Assembly (NCBI GenBank): GCA_027922465.2
Contig: BQMF02000046.1
Location: forward strand, 1,240,001-1,304,000
DNA: 64,000 bases
Reading direction: 5' to 3'
Source of the DNA: Turritopsis dohrnii
Taxonomy: Eukaryota > Cnidaria > Hydrozoa > Anthoathecata > Oceaniidae
Positions within the stretch are counted from its first letter, which is position 1; every line of letters begins with the position of its first letter. Shown here piece after piece: positions 48,757 through 58,589 of the stretch. The position numbers and the translations under genes are program-made. The notes under the pieces are model-generated. The model was given only the letters and a program-made list of their open reading frames with translations. It did no database searches and had not been told where the DNA came from.

Positions 48757-48836
48757 ATTCCCCCGTAGGGCGAAATATATGTTAAAACCGGCATTTCCTT
48801 CTCCCCCTCCTCCTACTCGTTCACTTTTATAGCCGC
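48757..48836 (+). promoter_or_regulatory. Shared upstream module, copy 2 (before the RPA-like gene)
   Basis: CCCCCGTAGGGCGAAATATATG, GTTAAAACCGGCATTT, a CT-rich tract and TTCACTTTTATAGCCGC as at 39302-39389. It lies ~560 bases before the ATG at 49393. Similarity between the two copies ends sharply after ATAGCCGC. Inverted CCAAT boxes (CTCATTGG, CCAATGAG) follow at about 48990-49020. Confidence 0.55.
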
Positions 48837-49392
48837 AGTTCAGTTAGTATTGAACTCTGGCCTAGGTAGATTTGGAGGTGTCCATTATATTTAACATGTC
48901 CGCCATTCCAGAGGTTTCTCTGTATTACCGTAAAGTGTCGCGCTTAAGACGCTAGCGCTTATTAAAAAGTCTCATTGGTTCACCCAACCGAAAGGGGTTA
49001 TTACTGAGCCAATGAGATTGCAAAGGTATTTTCTGGCGCTACATTTTCGCCTGGTGGCGTGTATGGAGATACGACCTAAAGCTGGCCGTCTTTACTACCC
49101 GACAGGGGGAGGGTAAAGGGAAGACTTACCATTATTTAAACAATAACTTGAATTATTCGATGCATAGGCAAATAATCGATTCAATATTTTAATATTTTGT
49201 ATGTAGCTTTTCCCAAGACTTTTAAAATAAAGCGTCAATTACTTTTAATCACCATGCCTACCTCCCAGCCTCTACCCCCTTCTTTATAAAAAAATCTGCA
49301 TACGGCCCTAATGAATCAATTCGCAGAACAGCATGTGAAAATGCCTCTTTGAAAGACCACGAGAGAAGGAAAGTCGAAGCTCAAGGAAAAAG

Positions 49393-51087
49393 ATGTCACA
49401 AAAGCCCGAAGATCAAGCCGGTAGGTAACGTTAACGCCTGAATTTCTTTCTATTCCTGCATTAGATTTATGTAACACTTGTGTTTATCTTTCGACTCATT
49501 AAAATTCGTTGCATCGCTAAGTGAAAGTTTTTGTGCCAACTCTTTTTGTGGTTAGATTAAAATTTTTGCATAAACGATGATCACACAACCACCTTTAATA
49601 ATGATTATTTTATTGCAGGTTGTAGCACAAGTGCGGAGGAAATACCCAATAGTAAGTGGTTAATTATTGTACACTTTTCTCCAATCCAATATCACCCAAA
49701 ATGACGTCAAAATCCACTTAATTTTATGTAATTTTGATTTCTGAAAACAGGTTGTGATACAAATGTTGATGAAAAGAAATCTGAAGTGAAAAACTCTGAA
49801 GGAAAATCCTATGGTAGGTGCCAATCTTAGTTTGTGTGACAATAAGTATATATATTGCAAACAAGGTTCTTTAAAAGTTTTTACAACAATTTTAATTGTT
49901 AATTCCCAAAAAATAATGGTAGTATCTTAAAGATGAAAGAAATATTTAATAGCTTTTAGACTATTCCCATATCTTCATTGCCATTACATATTGTTAAATG
50001 TGTCACTCATCTGGCTTAATATTGTAAGGCTATTTCATTTATTGATTCTGTTCTTGCAGACTCGGTGTCCGGATATGTCCAAGATATCTCTCCTATGAAG
50101 CGGTCAAAGAGAAACTTTCAATACTTTACGGCAATATTACAAGAAAATGATGGCAGTTTCAACAAATTGGTCTGCTTTTCACCATCGAAAAGGAAGCGAT
50201 TGGAAACTGTTTGTGCCCAAAAATCACCAGTTAAAATTAAATCTGTGAAGCGCTCAATCAGTAAATTTAAACCATTTAACAGCGAAATTGTGGTGGGTGA
50301 TAAAACAACCATTGAGGCAATTGAAACTGATGTTGACCACTATTCGTTTGTACCATTTCCCAGTGATTCTGATTCACCATTAACTGACGTTTCAGGACTT
50401 CAGGAAATGCAAGACAGAGACCGAGTTTCCATTCATTTGTTCTTGAATGTTTCAAAATTTCCCAAAGTCAAAGTTGTTTTACCATACCTTGCTGAGCCTT
50501 TGATGAAAAAGGAAGTCTCTGGCAATGATGCCACAGGATCAATACCTGTTGTGTTGTGGGGAGAACAAATTGAGGAAATCAATAGTGATGGTGTTTATAA
50601 AATCGATAATGCAGTCTTCCGAAGATATAAAAATAATGTAATGCAACTTACCACCAATACCTCTACACGCATTGTAGTAAGTGATAAGAACATTGAAGCT
50701 GCCAAAGTACTTCCCCATGAAATGAGAATTAACCAAGTTAAAATGCCAGTTCAAAATGTCAAAGTTCTTCCAACCAAGTATTTCTGTAAAAAGTGCCAGA
50801 AATATACGTCCAATGATTGTCCCAATCCAATTTTGTTCAACTGTGAAGAGTGCAAAACCACAGCTATGTCAATTCGTGTTAAACGTAAAACTGAAGCAAA
50901 GATCGATGTGATGCTTAATGACAACCTTGTTACAGTATTTGTACCTTCTCCTCAACTTGAGGAATACTTCTCAAGACACAACCAACTCGTACCAACAAGT
51001 GCTGATGATATTTCAATTGCTTTCTTGCAAGATTGTGACACTCAGTTAATTTTTGATAACAGGTTTACCTGTATTGGTTTCCAATAA
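49393..51087 (+). CDS. RPA1-like OB-fold single-strand DNA-binding protein, four exons
   Basis: Predicted join 49393..49420, 49619..49651, 49751..49813, 50060..51087: three phase-1 introns with AG/GT borders, 383 residues. The last exon carries an N-terminal OB-fold like that of RPA70 (GYVQDISPMKRSKRNFQYF, LVCFSPSKRKRLE), a second region with IPVVLWGEQ typical of an OB strand pair, and a zinc-ribbon-like YFCKKCQKYT..FNCEECK, as in the C-terminal DNA-binding domain of RPA1. RPA-like genes are known cargo of some Helitrons, where they are thought to bind the displaced strand. It follows an intact Rep-helicase gene in the same direction, behind the same upstream module. Confidence 0.78.
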
Positions 51088-51850
51088 GCTAGCTCTTCTT
51101 CATACATTCACGTTGTGGTGGGACTCATAGTTTATTGAGATATTATATTACCATAACTGAACTTTTTTATTTTTGTTTTTCTTCTGTTTTTATTGAGCAT
51201 TGAGAAAAGCTGCTAGAAATTTTAATTTCTAGTTTGTTTTGAAATTTTTGTTAATCGTTAGTCTGTTTCCCCCATACCTTGGAAAACAAGAATTTACAGT
51301 TTAGTAACTTCAACTCTTGCTTTTGAACACTTCTGTTGTATTATGTTATACAAAATTATTGTATACTGCTTTTGTTTGGATTTATATGACACGGTTGTTT
51401 ATATAATTTTTCTGTATACTTGATAGAAAACCTTTACTGTAACTTGAGTATTTTTTTTATTTTTCTGCCTCTCCGATCAACGCTAGATTTCTGCGTGGGA
51501 TAACGTGATCGTTGTTGTGTTTTGCCTCGCTTTTTCAAGTGAAAAGAGGAGACTTCCCACAAACAAGTTTTAGCATTACAACGTACCTTGAGTGTTAAGT
51601 GGTTCTTACATTGCTCTAGCAACACTAGTGGAAACTGACAAAAAAAATCTGCATTCTTGCTTATTTGGGCAAAAAGCCAGTTCAATAAAGGCCGATTTCC
51701 ATTCGTGTAATTTCTGCTGGCAGGTGCTCGAGATTCGCTCATAGAAAAAATTTGGTGTGATTTCAAGTCGAATGTACTCCGAGAATCGGTGAAAAATATA
51801 AAAACAAACAATGGCGTTGAGTAATCTCTGCTATAAAAAAAGTGTAATTT
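51088..51850. other. Downstream of the RPA-like gene
   Basis: 3' UTR-like AT-rich sequence. A minus-strand frame at 51434-51811 has no recognisable domain. Confidence 0.35.
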
Positions 51851-52185
51851 TGATGATTATGATTAGAGCAAGACAAAAAACAAAACGAATGTTGATAAGA
51901 AAAATCTTCTCAGAAAGAGAAAAACATGGAGAATTTCAACGATTGGTGAAAGATTTATTACTTTTTGACAACCAATATTTTCATAAAATTTTTTGCATGG
52001 ATCCCACAAATTTCGAAAAGTTGTTGTCGCGGGTTGCTCCTCTGATTATGAAGTCAAGTGCTACATGAACGCTTGATTATTACTTGCGCAATCTGGCGAC
52101 CGGTGATGCACAATTTATTATTGCTAACAGTTACAGGGCTAGCCCTACAATCGGTGGAAACTGCGCGACGGCAAAGGAGATTCTT
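51851..52185 (+). pseudogene. PIF/Harbinger transposase N-terminal relic
   Basis: The translation gives REKHGEFQRLVKDLLLFDNQ and MDPTNFEKLLSRVAPLI, then after a frame change LDYYLRNLATGDAQFIIANS and YRASPTIGG, all in the order of Harbinger DDE transposases (YLATGD is a family mark). No catalytic domain follows before the sequence decays. I did not find its TIRs. Confidence 0.75.
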
Positions 52186-52747
52186 TTTGGTGTTTCTCCA
52201 CGCATATGAGAAACCGGATAGTCTTGTACTTTTAAGGTTGGAACAAGGGCTAGTGTTCAGTGAAGCAGCGTGTCCGTATATTTTCTGAAGCAATACCGAG
52301 GGATGCATTCCCTATTTTAAGTTATGATTTTTCATCTATTTACTGGTTTTGCATAAAGTTATTAACAAAACAGTGCATGCAGGGAACCTCAAAGATTCCC
52401 TGTTCTTCTGTGGATTTCCAAATTCAACCTTTCATTGCAAAGAAAGCAAAACTTCTTGGTTAAGTTTATAATGAAAATATTTTTTCAGTTTTTTGCGAAA
52501 CAACTGAATAGTAGTAAGAAACACGCCAATGACCGTACTGACATTATCTTGCTTGATAAACTGAACTGTTTCTTTCTTTTTTTCGAAAAAAAGATAAAAA
52601 TGGGGAAATATATAGTCGCATTTTTGCGAATCTTGTTAATTTTTGTTAAGAGTAACTCAGGTAAATAAGTAAGCATTCAATGGAGGTATCAGTATCGGTT
52701 ATGGAGCATAGCCCTTATTTTAGTTACTAACCTTAATGCTATAAGTT
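52186..52747. other. Decayed sequence between the Harbinger relic and the GACGTC element
   Basis: Holds a ~37 bp block (GGGAAATATATAGTCGCATT..TTTTGCGAATCTTGTT) near 52601-52638 that recurs at about 55957-55995 outside the 17.3 kb insertion; on the minus strand both read NKIRKNAT(I/V)Y. Otherwise nothing recognised. Confidence 0.4.
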
Positions 52748-52944
52748 CCCAGCGGGCACAAAGACGTCGTAAAGACGTCGTAAAGACGTCTTTTCAAGAC
52801 GTCCCTAAGACGTCGCAAAATGGTCGCGAAGTGGGAATCTCAAAAGACGTCCCAATTACATCTTCATTGAGACGTCTCGATGACATCCCAACGACATCGT
52901 AACGACGTCGCAGGATTATGAAATTTACTCTTTCAAAAACTATA

Positions 52945-53025
52945 ATAGGCCACAGGCGGACCCGAACCTGGAACCTCTGGTGTGCGAGCCGAACTCGTAA
53001 CCGTTATGCCACCGCTGCTTGTTGT
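52945..53025 (-). repeat. tRNA-like sequence inside the GACGTC element
   Basis: On the minus strand GCAGCGGTGGCATAACGGTT (box A-like) is followed by CCAGGTTCGGGTCCGC (box B-like), the order and spacing of a tRNA or SINE head. It begins with the same GCAGCG(A/G)TGG as the SINE at 18649-18971. No typical SINE body or tail is obvious, so it is a tRNA-derived fragment rather than a functional tRNA. Confidence 0.6.
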
Positions 53026-53097
53026 CAAGACGTTTAAAAACATTTACAATAAATCATTCTATACAGACTGATTGCTTTTGAAAGTTTATAATTGTTT

Positions 53098-53575
53098 CGA
53101 AGGTCGTTATTGAATCTGAACAGAGACGTCCCAAAAACGTCGTAAAAGGATCCCAATTGTGACGTCCCGTTTCAGACGTCCCAACGACGTCGCAAAATGA
53201 TCTTAAATTTACAATTGTTTCGAAGGTCGTTATTCAATCCGTATAAAGACGTCCCAAAAACGTCGTAAAAGGGTCCCAATTGCGACGTCTCGTTTCAGAC
53301 GTCCCAACGACGTCGCAAAATGATCTTAAATTTACAATTGTTTCGAAGGTCGTTATTCAATCCGTATAAAGACGTCCCAAAAACGTCGTAAAAGGATCCC
53401 AATTGCGACGTCCCGTTTCAGACGTCCCAACGACGTCGCAAAATGATCTTAAATTTACAATTGTTTCGAAGGTCGTTATTCAATCCGTATAAAGACGTCC
53501 CAAAAACGTCGTAAAAGGATCCCAATTGCGACGTCCCGTTTCAGACGTCCCTACGACGTCCCAAAATGATCTGGA
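53098..53575. repeat. 123 bp tandem repeat, about four copies
   Basis: CGAAGGTCGTTATT recurs at 53098, 53221, 53344 and 53467, exactly 123 bases apart. Each copy contains several GACGTC sites (AAAGACGTCCC, AACGTCGTAAAAGG, CGACGTC). Copies 2 to 4 are almost identical. Confidence 0.92.
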
Positions 53576-53636
53576 AAACAAACGACCATTTTACGATTAA
53601 AATAAGATGTCTCAAAGACGTCTTGTGCCCGCTGGG

Positions 53637-54440
53637 TTTAGAAGATCGATTCACCATTTTACTATTACCCTAGCCTTAAGATACATATTGGATATGCATC
53701 ATATAAATTGATCTCATATTTACACATCATAAATTTCCTTGGATATTTTACTTTTTTTAATTCTTATTACAAACAATCAACTTAATTCTGGCTAGAAAAG
53801 ACTAGTTATGGTGTATTCATAAACTGTACATTGAAACAAATCGTACTTGATAATAGAAGAATGAGAATTAGATTTACAATGTCTAACAGTGTACCCCATT
53901 TTGGAGTTCATCTGTATGAATTGATTATGATTTTATTTTTCATTTTATGTGAAAATATTGAGAAGAAAACATTGGAAACTGACATTTTAACGTGAGAGGC
54001 CAAATATGATTAGCATCTCTGATGACATGACTTGTTTATTTGTTAAGTGTGGCTATGTGTAATGTCAATGTTGTGTTAATATTATATCAATCTTAATATT
54101 GTGCTGTCCACAACTGGTAATTACACTATTGTATTAACCTAGTTGTGCTGATGACGCCTGATATTGGCAGAAACAGTGCTGTTTTCCATGCCATTGTTCA
54201 TTATTTCTACGACAATACTTCATTTTATAGGTTTGGTGGTGGAGAAATCTAATGTTCTGCTTTCTTCATTTGTATAAAGAGGAAAATGTGAAAATGAAAA
54301 TAAAACAACATCGAACCATCTGTATTCAAGTTATTACGATTTGTAGTTTGTTTTTATTCAAAAGAAATTGAAGTTTCCACTTCGTTTTTTTACCCCCGAA
54401 ATAGTACGAAATAGCGTTTTTAGACGATTCAGACTCGAAA
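53637..54440. other. Right flank inside the 17.3 kb insertion
   Basis: AT-rich, no gene. Close to the right end, 54445-54480 holds a C/G-run hairpin (CCCCCCAACCATGGTGGGGGG). Confidence 0.4.
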
Positions 54441-55362
54441 ATTTTCTTTGCCCCCCAACCATGGTGGGGGGCGAGGTTTAGGCATTCACTATTCGGACCT
54501 GGTAGAAAAAAATCCTAGATCCGCCCCTGGGTTATATGCCGAAGAAAAGAACATTGAAAGCTGTGCGGTACCAACAATTTTCCAACATATAGTATTCAAC
54601 ATGATAAATATGAATGGAGAAAACCGTGAGTTCTAAAAAACTTGTGCACCAAAGTGATCAAAAAGAAGTAAAGTGTTTTTAAAATTAGATTTCCGTAAAT
54701 GCTCTCTTTGTGCATTTTTCTAACACAAGGCATGGTTTACTCTAGTATTTTTCAATTTTCCTAAAGAATCTTTTAAAAAATAACAAAAAAAGACAAGGTA
54801 ATGTGTTCAGAGACTTGCGCATTCTTAACAGATGTTCCTTGAGATTTTGCTTCCTATCTGACCTGGTTTCTTTTATTTTGAAAATTTCTAAAAGTATTAT
54901 CCACATTATTGGATTTGCGATTACATCTATCTAGTAGAAACCACGGCTTGCATAATACGTAATAAGTTATAATGTTCATTGAAAAGTAAAAATTCTTCAA
55001 ATCTACTAACAGCACATTTTTCTTATGAGAAAAGAAAGTTACTTTGCCGTCATTCTTTTTTACTTTGGAATAATTATTTTTCTATCTGTGATATCTAATA
55101 AATGACGTTTCAAGCACGGATTTATTCAATAACAAAACGTTAAAATCTGAAGAATCATGTCGCCACTCATGATTTTCTTTTATCATGAATGGTTCTGTGT
55201 AAGAAATTCTAGTGCAACTGTGACGTCACAGTGAATTTTTTAAATCCTTTATTATAAGCGAAACATGGTATTTTGTAAAATTTTATTATTAACCTTTTAT
55301 TTAAATACACATAAGGAACAATTTAAGCCAAAGTTGTATTTTTGACGTTAATTCTCCTTTAA

Positions 55363-56589
55363 ATAAATATTGAGTATGAACATATTTTTTTGAATAGAGA
55401 CGTCTGAATATTTGAATTTCTTTTTAAAAATTATCACTTTAAGGATATCTCTTTTTCGAAAATAAGGTTTCTGTCCTAATTTGAAATGTTATATAAATCA
55501 CTTGTTAGTAGAAGTTTTGATTCCTTTGATTGTTGTCTACTCCAAAGTATTTTTAATACTAATATATTGATATTAAAATTAGGTTTGACAATTTTCTTTT
55601 GTAAACCTGCATACAAATTTGATTGTATAATGTATATTTATTTTATCCAAGTTACAAAAAGCAAGTGTTCTCTTGAATTAAATTGTTTCCTGTAATTTTA
55701 TGGTTTAAAGGCCTATCCTTTAACTTGTCATCTTCAGAAATAAAGATCATACGTTTTTATTATGATGCAATTGCTTTGGACATTGATCGGTTATTGATAT
55801 TCAGTTGTGTACGGGGAAATATTAGTTGCATTTAGGTCTTTTAATTCTTAACTTTTTATTTTTGAATGTCCACAGTAACTTCAAGTCACTTTATATCAAT
55901 TTTATATCACTTTCTATCAATGTACACACAATAATTAATAAATTTTCGCAACTTTAGGGAAATATATACAGTGGCATTTTTGCGAATCTTGTTTGATAAC
56001 CCTGTTTCGAACGACCCACTTGTTGATTTCTTTCTCAAGATTAGGTATTGATTTAATGCTTGTTTGCTGAATAACTTAAAATACTCGATGGAATGCTCAG
56101 TTTCAAGAGCCAAAGGTTCGCTTATACTCTTAGTTGTTTCTGACACCTATTTCACTTTTGATTTTTACTCGAAAAAAATTCATTCGGTAAATTCTATATA
56201 TATAATTTGGGCCAAATTTTTAACGACTTTTGAAATTCTTTAATATTCATAACAATTTGTACAAAGCACAAATGGAAGATATTGATTTTGAGTTTGCCAG
56301 TCATTTTGTTAGATTTGACCGTAATTTGGCAATTCGGCAAGTTTGTATTTTTGAAACCAGATATGTATCGTTGTGTTAGGTCCTGAAGTCTTCAAACCAT
56401 GCGGCTTCTTGTTACACATCAAATATTTATGCAAACGTGGAAGAATTTGTTGATAGAAAACAAATAGCTATTAACTTCAATTATCTATTATCCAAAAGAA
56501 GATTATCGATGATAAACTATACTTGGAATGAACCAGCCTTTATCAGCTTTCTATTTAAATTGTGTCCAGAAGTAAAATTTGCACAAGTA
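55363..56589. other. Flank right of the Kolobok-like element
   Basis: No gene supported. 55957-55995 repeats the block at 52601. 56205-56350 is a diverged copy of the ~130 bp unit tandemly repeated at 35505-35735. Confidence 0.4.
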
Positions 56590-56776
56590 GGGTAAGATTG
56601 GGTAAGATGGGTCGGCGGGGTAAGTTGGGTCATTATAATTTTGAAGTGTAGATAGAGCCTTAGATGGAGCCTTACCATTTTGTTACGATAAAAACATCGG
56701 TTTCTAAGGCTCTACCTACGCTTCAAGTTATAATGACTCGACTTACCCCGTCAACCCACTTTACCCCATATTACCC
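56590..56776. mobile_element. Hairpin MITE (GGGTAAGAT.. ends, TA-flanked)
   Basis: Almost the whole 187 bp folds back: GGGTAAGATTGGGTAAGATG on the left pairs with the right arm, including GGGGTAAGT, CATTATAA and TAGAGCCTTA blocks. TA on both sides (56588-56589, 56777-56778) suggests a TA-duplicating superfamily. Confidence 0.8.
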
Positions 56777-56778
56777 TA

Positions 56779-57513
56779 AATTTGGTTTTGAAAGTTTTCA
56801 TAACAAATTATTGAAAATTTTGCAAAGTGCTTAAAAATATCTGAAAAACGCCATGTTGCCTAAGATTTTTTTATGATTCAGTTCACATTGAATGATAACT
56901 AGATACGGTGGTACAATACAGTTTGAATGAGGAATTTTTGAAACTGCAAACAAAGATGAAGAAAGAATCGTTCATATAACATAATATAGCAAGAAGACGC
57001 TCAATTTGTACACGAAAGCAAAGCAAGAAACTCCATGGTTTGAATTCATTATTGTGACTCACAAATATATGTTCGGGTCAAAAGTTTTGAAATAACAAAA
57101 ACCACCAATAGTTTCATTTTATTAATACAAAACATTTCCACGAGATACGTAACAGTCCATGGCTTGACTTCAGAACAATTGCATAAATAGAAAGACTAAC
57201 CGAATGATTTTAAACTGTTGTTGAATGACTGAGAAATTCGAAATCATCAACATCTGATTTTGTTTGAAAATGCGCCGATTTCTATCACTGAGGCAAACGA
57301 CGTCATCTTTCCTTCTGTGACAACAGAGTAGTAGTACTCAAACCCTCGATTTCCAAATAAATACGACAGGATTTATAAGATCTGATAAAATATCATGAGG
57401 ATAGTCATTCCCAAAAAAGATTCCATTTTACGTCCTACAAGAAAAAATGAAGACTGCTGGTATTCCGACATTGCTTCATAATAACAAAGATTTCCGAACA
57501 ACATTATACTTAC
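56779..57513. other. Unassigned sequence 3' of the chitinase relic
   Basis: May contain further 3' exons of the chitinase-like gene (the exon ending at 57514 has a donor), but I recognise none. Confidence 0.35.
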
Positions 57514-57754
57514 CAGCAATGCATGTTAAGCATGGTTTTTTACTTGAAGGTTTGACTGTGGTGTAGAGATTAGGTTTGAAAGTATGCTTAATATAATCGC
57601 TATACGGCCATCCTAACTTTGTTGATGTCGTCATATCCGACATCGGATAACATAATTCTGGCAATACGAGAATATTTTGAAGCGTATTTCTAAGATTAAG
57701 ATACATAAGATATCAAATCACCACTGATAGGGAAACCTTATCGAAGAACACAAA

Positions 57755-57938
57755 ACAAGGCCGTCGACAGGAGGGGGCATGGCCTCCTTGTAAAACAATC
57801 TTTGTTAAGTCAAGCAAAACAGATATAAGTAGAAAAAATGTAAAATTTCCCATACTCAATCTACACCAATGGGATCTAAAACATTATCCCCCCCCCCAAA
57901 AAAAACAAAAAAACTTTGACATCGTGTCGACGGCCCTG
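57755..57938. mobile_element. Possible small hAT-like MITE
   Basis: CAAGGCCGTCGACAGG at 57755 and the reverse complement of CAGGGCCGTCGACACG ending at 57938; a C-run lies near 57888. No clear target duplication. It lies in the intron between chitinase exons. Confidence 0.45.
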
Positions 57939-58589
57939 GAAAATGTCTGAGAGTTTTCCAACCAAACACTGTGGGTGAAAAGAATTCTGTTAGTTAATTG
58001 ACTGCTTTTATTGGCAACTCTTTCATTTTGCTTTTAGGTCAGTGTGGCAGAAGTTAAATGTTAACATTACCAAGTAAACAGTTTTGGATTAAAATTATTT
58101 ACCTTGTATAACTGAATTGCCTTCTCTCTGTTAATATAATATTTTCCAGTCATGGTAATAAGGGAACTAGATTGAAGTCCAAGATAGATACTTGGTCCAG
58201 GAAGAGATAGCCAACCACTTAAAGATGTCTCAAATGCTCTTGTGTTAGCAGCATTGCAGTTATCAACAAATGAAATATAAAAAGCGTCAAATAAGTGACT
58301 GCTTTGTTTGTAAACATGTCCAAGTTAAAAATGTGGAAATGAACAAGTTGCAGTGGTGGTGATGAGGTATTTTCGATTTGAATCAGAATCCATATATTTT
58401 CTGAGTTTTTGAAGAAATTCATTGAAGTAATCACGGCGTCCACCCTGAGTTATCTCGATGTTGATGCCGTTCGGTACAGCGCTGAAATACGACATAATCA
58501 AAGTGAAAACAGAAACACAAAAGAAGAATGAAATTCTGTAATAACTTGCGTAATAAGTTGGTGCATCACACTTTGAATTGAGTTCCATC

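Larger units (their letters stand above)
52748..53636. mobile_element. TIR element filled with GACGTC minisatellite
   Basis: Ends CCCAGCGGGCACAAAGACGT at 52748 and the reverse complement of CCCAGCGGGCACAAGACGTC ending at 53636. The interior is packed with the palindrome GACGTC and includes a 123 bp tandem repeat. No coding sequence. The target duplication is unclear (TT on both sides at most). Confidence 0.85.
37186..54529. mobile_element. 17.3 kb insertion with CAGGGGCGGATC ends (hAT-like)
   Basis: Left end CAGGGGCGGATCCAAGGG at 37186; right end is the reverse complement of CAGGGGCGGATCTAGGAT at 54529. GGTTA flanks both sides (37181-37185, 54530-54534), and the THAP frame resumes after removal, so this whole block entered as one insertion or grew from one by nested insertions. 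CAGGGGCGGATC is a hAT-like terminus; hAT elements usually make 8 bp duplications, 5 bp being the less common form. No hAT transposase is visible inside. Cargo: Helentron gene, RPA-like gene, Harbinger relic and GACGTC element. Confidence 0.8.
36960..54600 (+). pseudogene. THAP-domain gene remnant, interrupted at 37185/54530
   Basis: Left part: DERIYFRFPDLVKEQQRAE, RWLNKIDTGF, then after a frameshift KRLVCSDHFSEDCFE..NMLG. Right part after the 17.3 kb insertion: YMPKKRTLKA, then after a one-base change AVPTIFQ. Together this is the THAP zinc-finger pattern, with the C..H pair in CSDHF and the closing AVPTIF box. Codon phase is kept across the GGTTA target duplication. Kolobok transposases use THAP domains for DNA binding. 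The gene was already decayed or decayed later; it has at least two frame changes and no catalytic domain. Confidence 0.78.
36785..55358 (+). mobile_element. Kolobok-like element (TTAA duplication, THAP remnant), split by a 17.3 kb insertion
   Basis: Both ends start AGGAGAATTAACGTCAAAA (36785 rightward, 55358 leftward) and are flanked by TTAA (36781-36784, 55359-55362). An 18 bp subterminal motif TGACGTCACAGTTGCACT occurs at both sides (36935-36952; reverse complement 55211-55228). THAP-domain coding lies inside. TTAA duplication plus a THAP-domain protein is the known combination of the Kolobok superfamily. Without the inner insertion the element would be only about 1.2 kb, a deletion derivative. 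Confidence 0.83.

Noticed and set aside
39302..48836. The two ~85 bp direct repeats as LTRs of a 9.5 kb retrotransposon
   Set aside because: No gag, protease, reverse transcriptase, primer site or target duplication; the genes between are of Helentron type.
52945..53025. Functional tRNA gene
   Set aside because: Box A- and B-like sequences are present but I could not draw a proper acceptor stem and anticodon loop; the setting is a transposon interior.
37186..54529. Polinton/virus-like giant element
   Set aside because: No protein-primed DNA polymerase, capsid, packaging ATPase or retroviral-type integrase is visible in the 17.3 kb, and the target duplication is 5 rather than 6 bases.
54440..54530. 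Short plus-strand protein beginning MPPNHGGG
   Set aside because: It spans the end of the CAGGGG-ended insertion and runs into the THAP remnant; an artefact of the junction.
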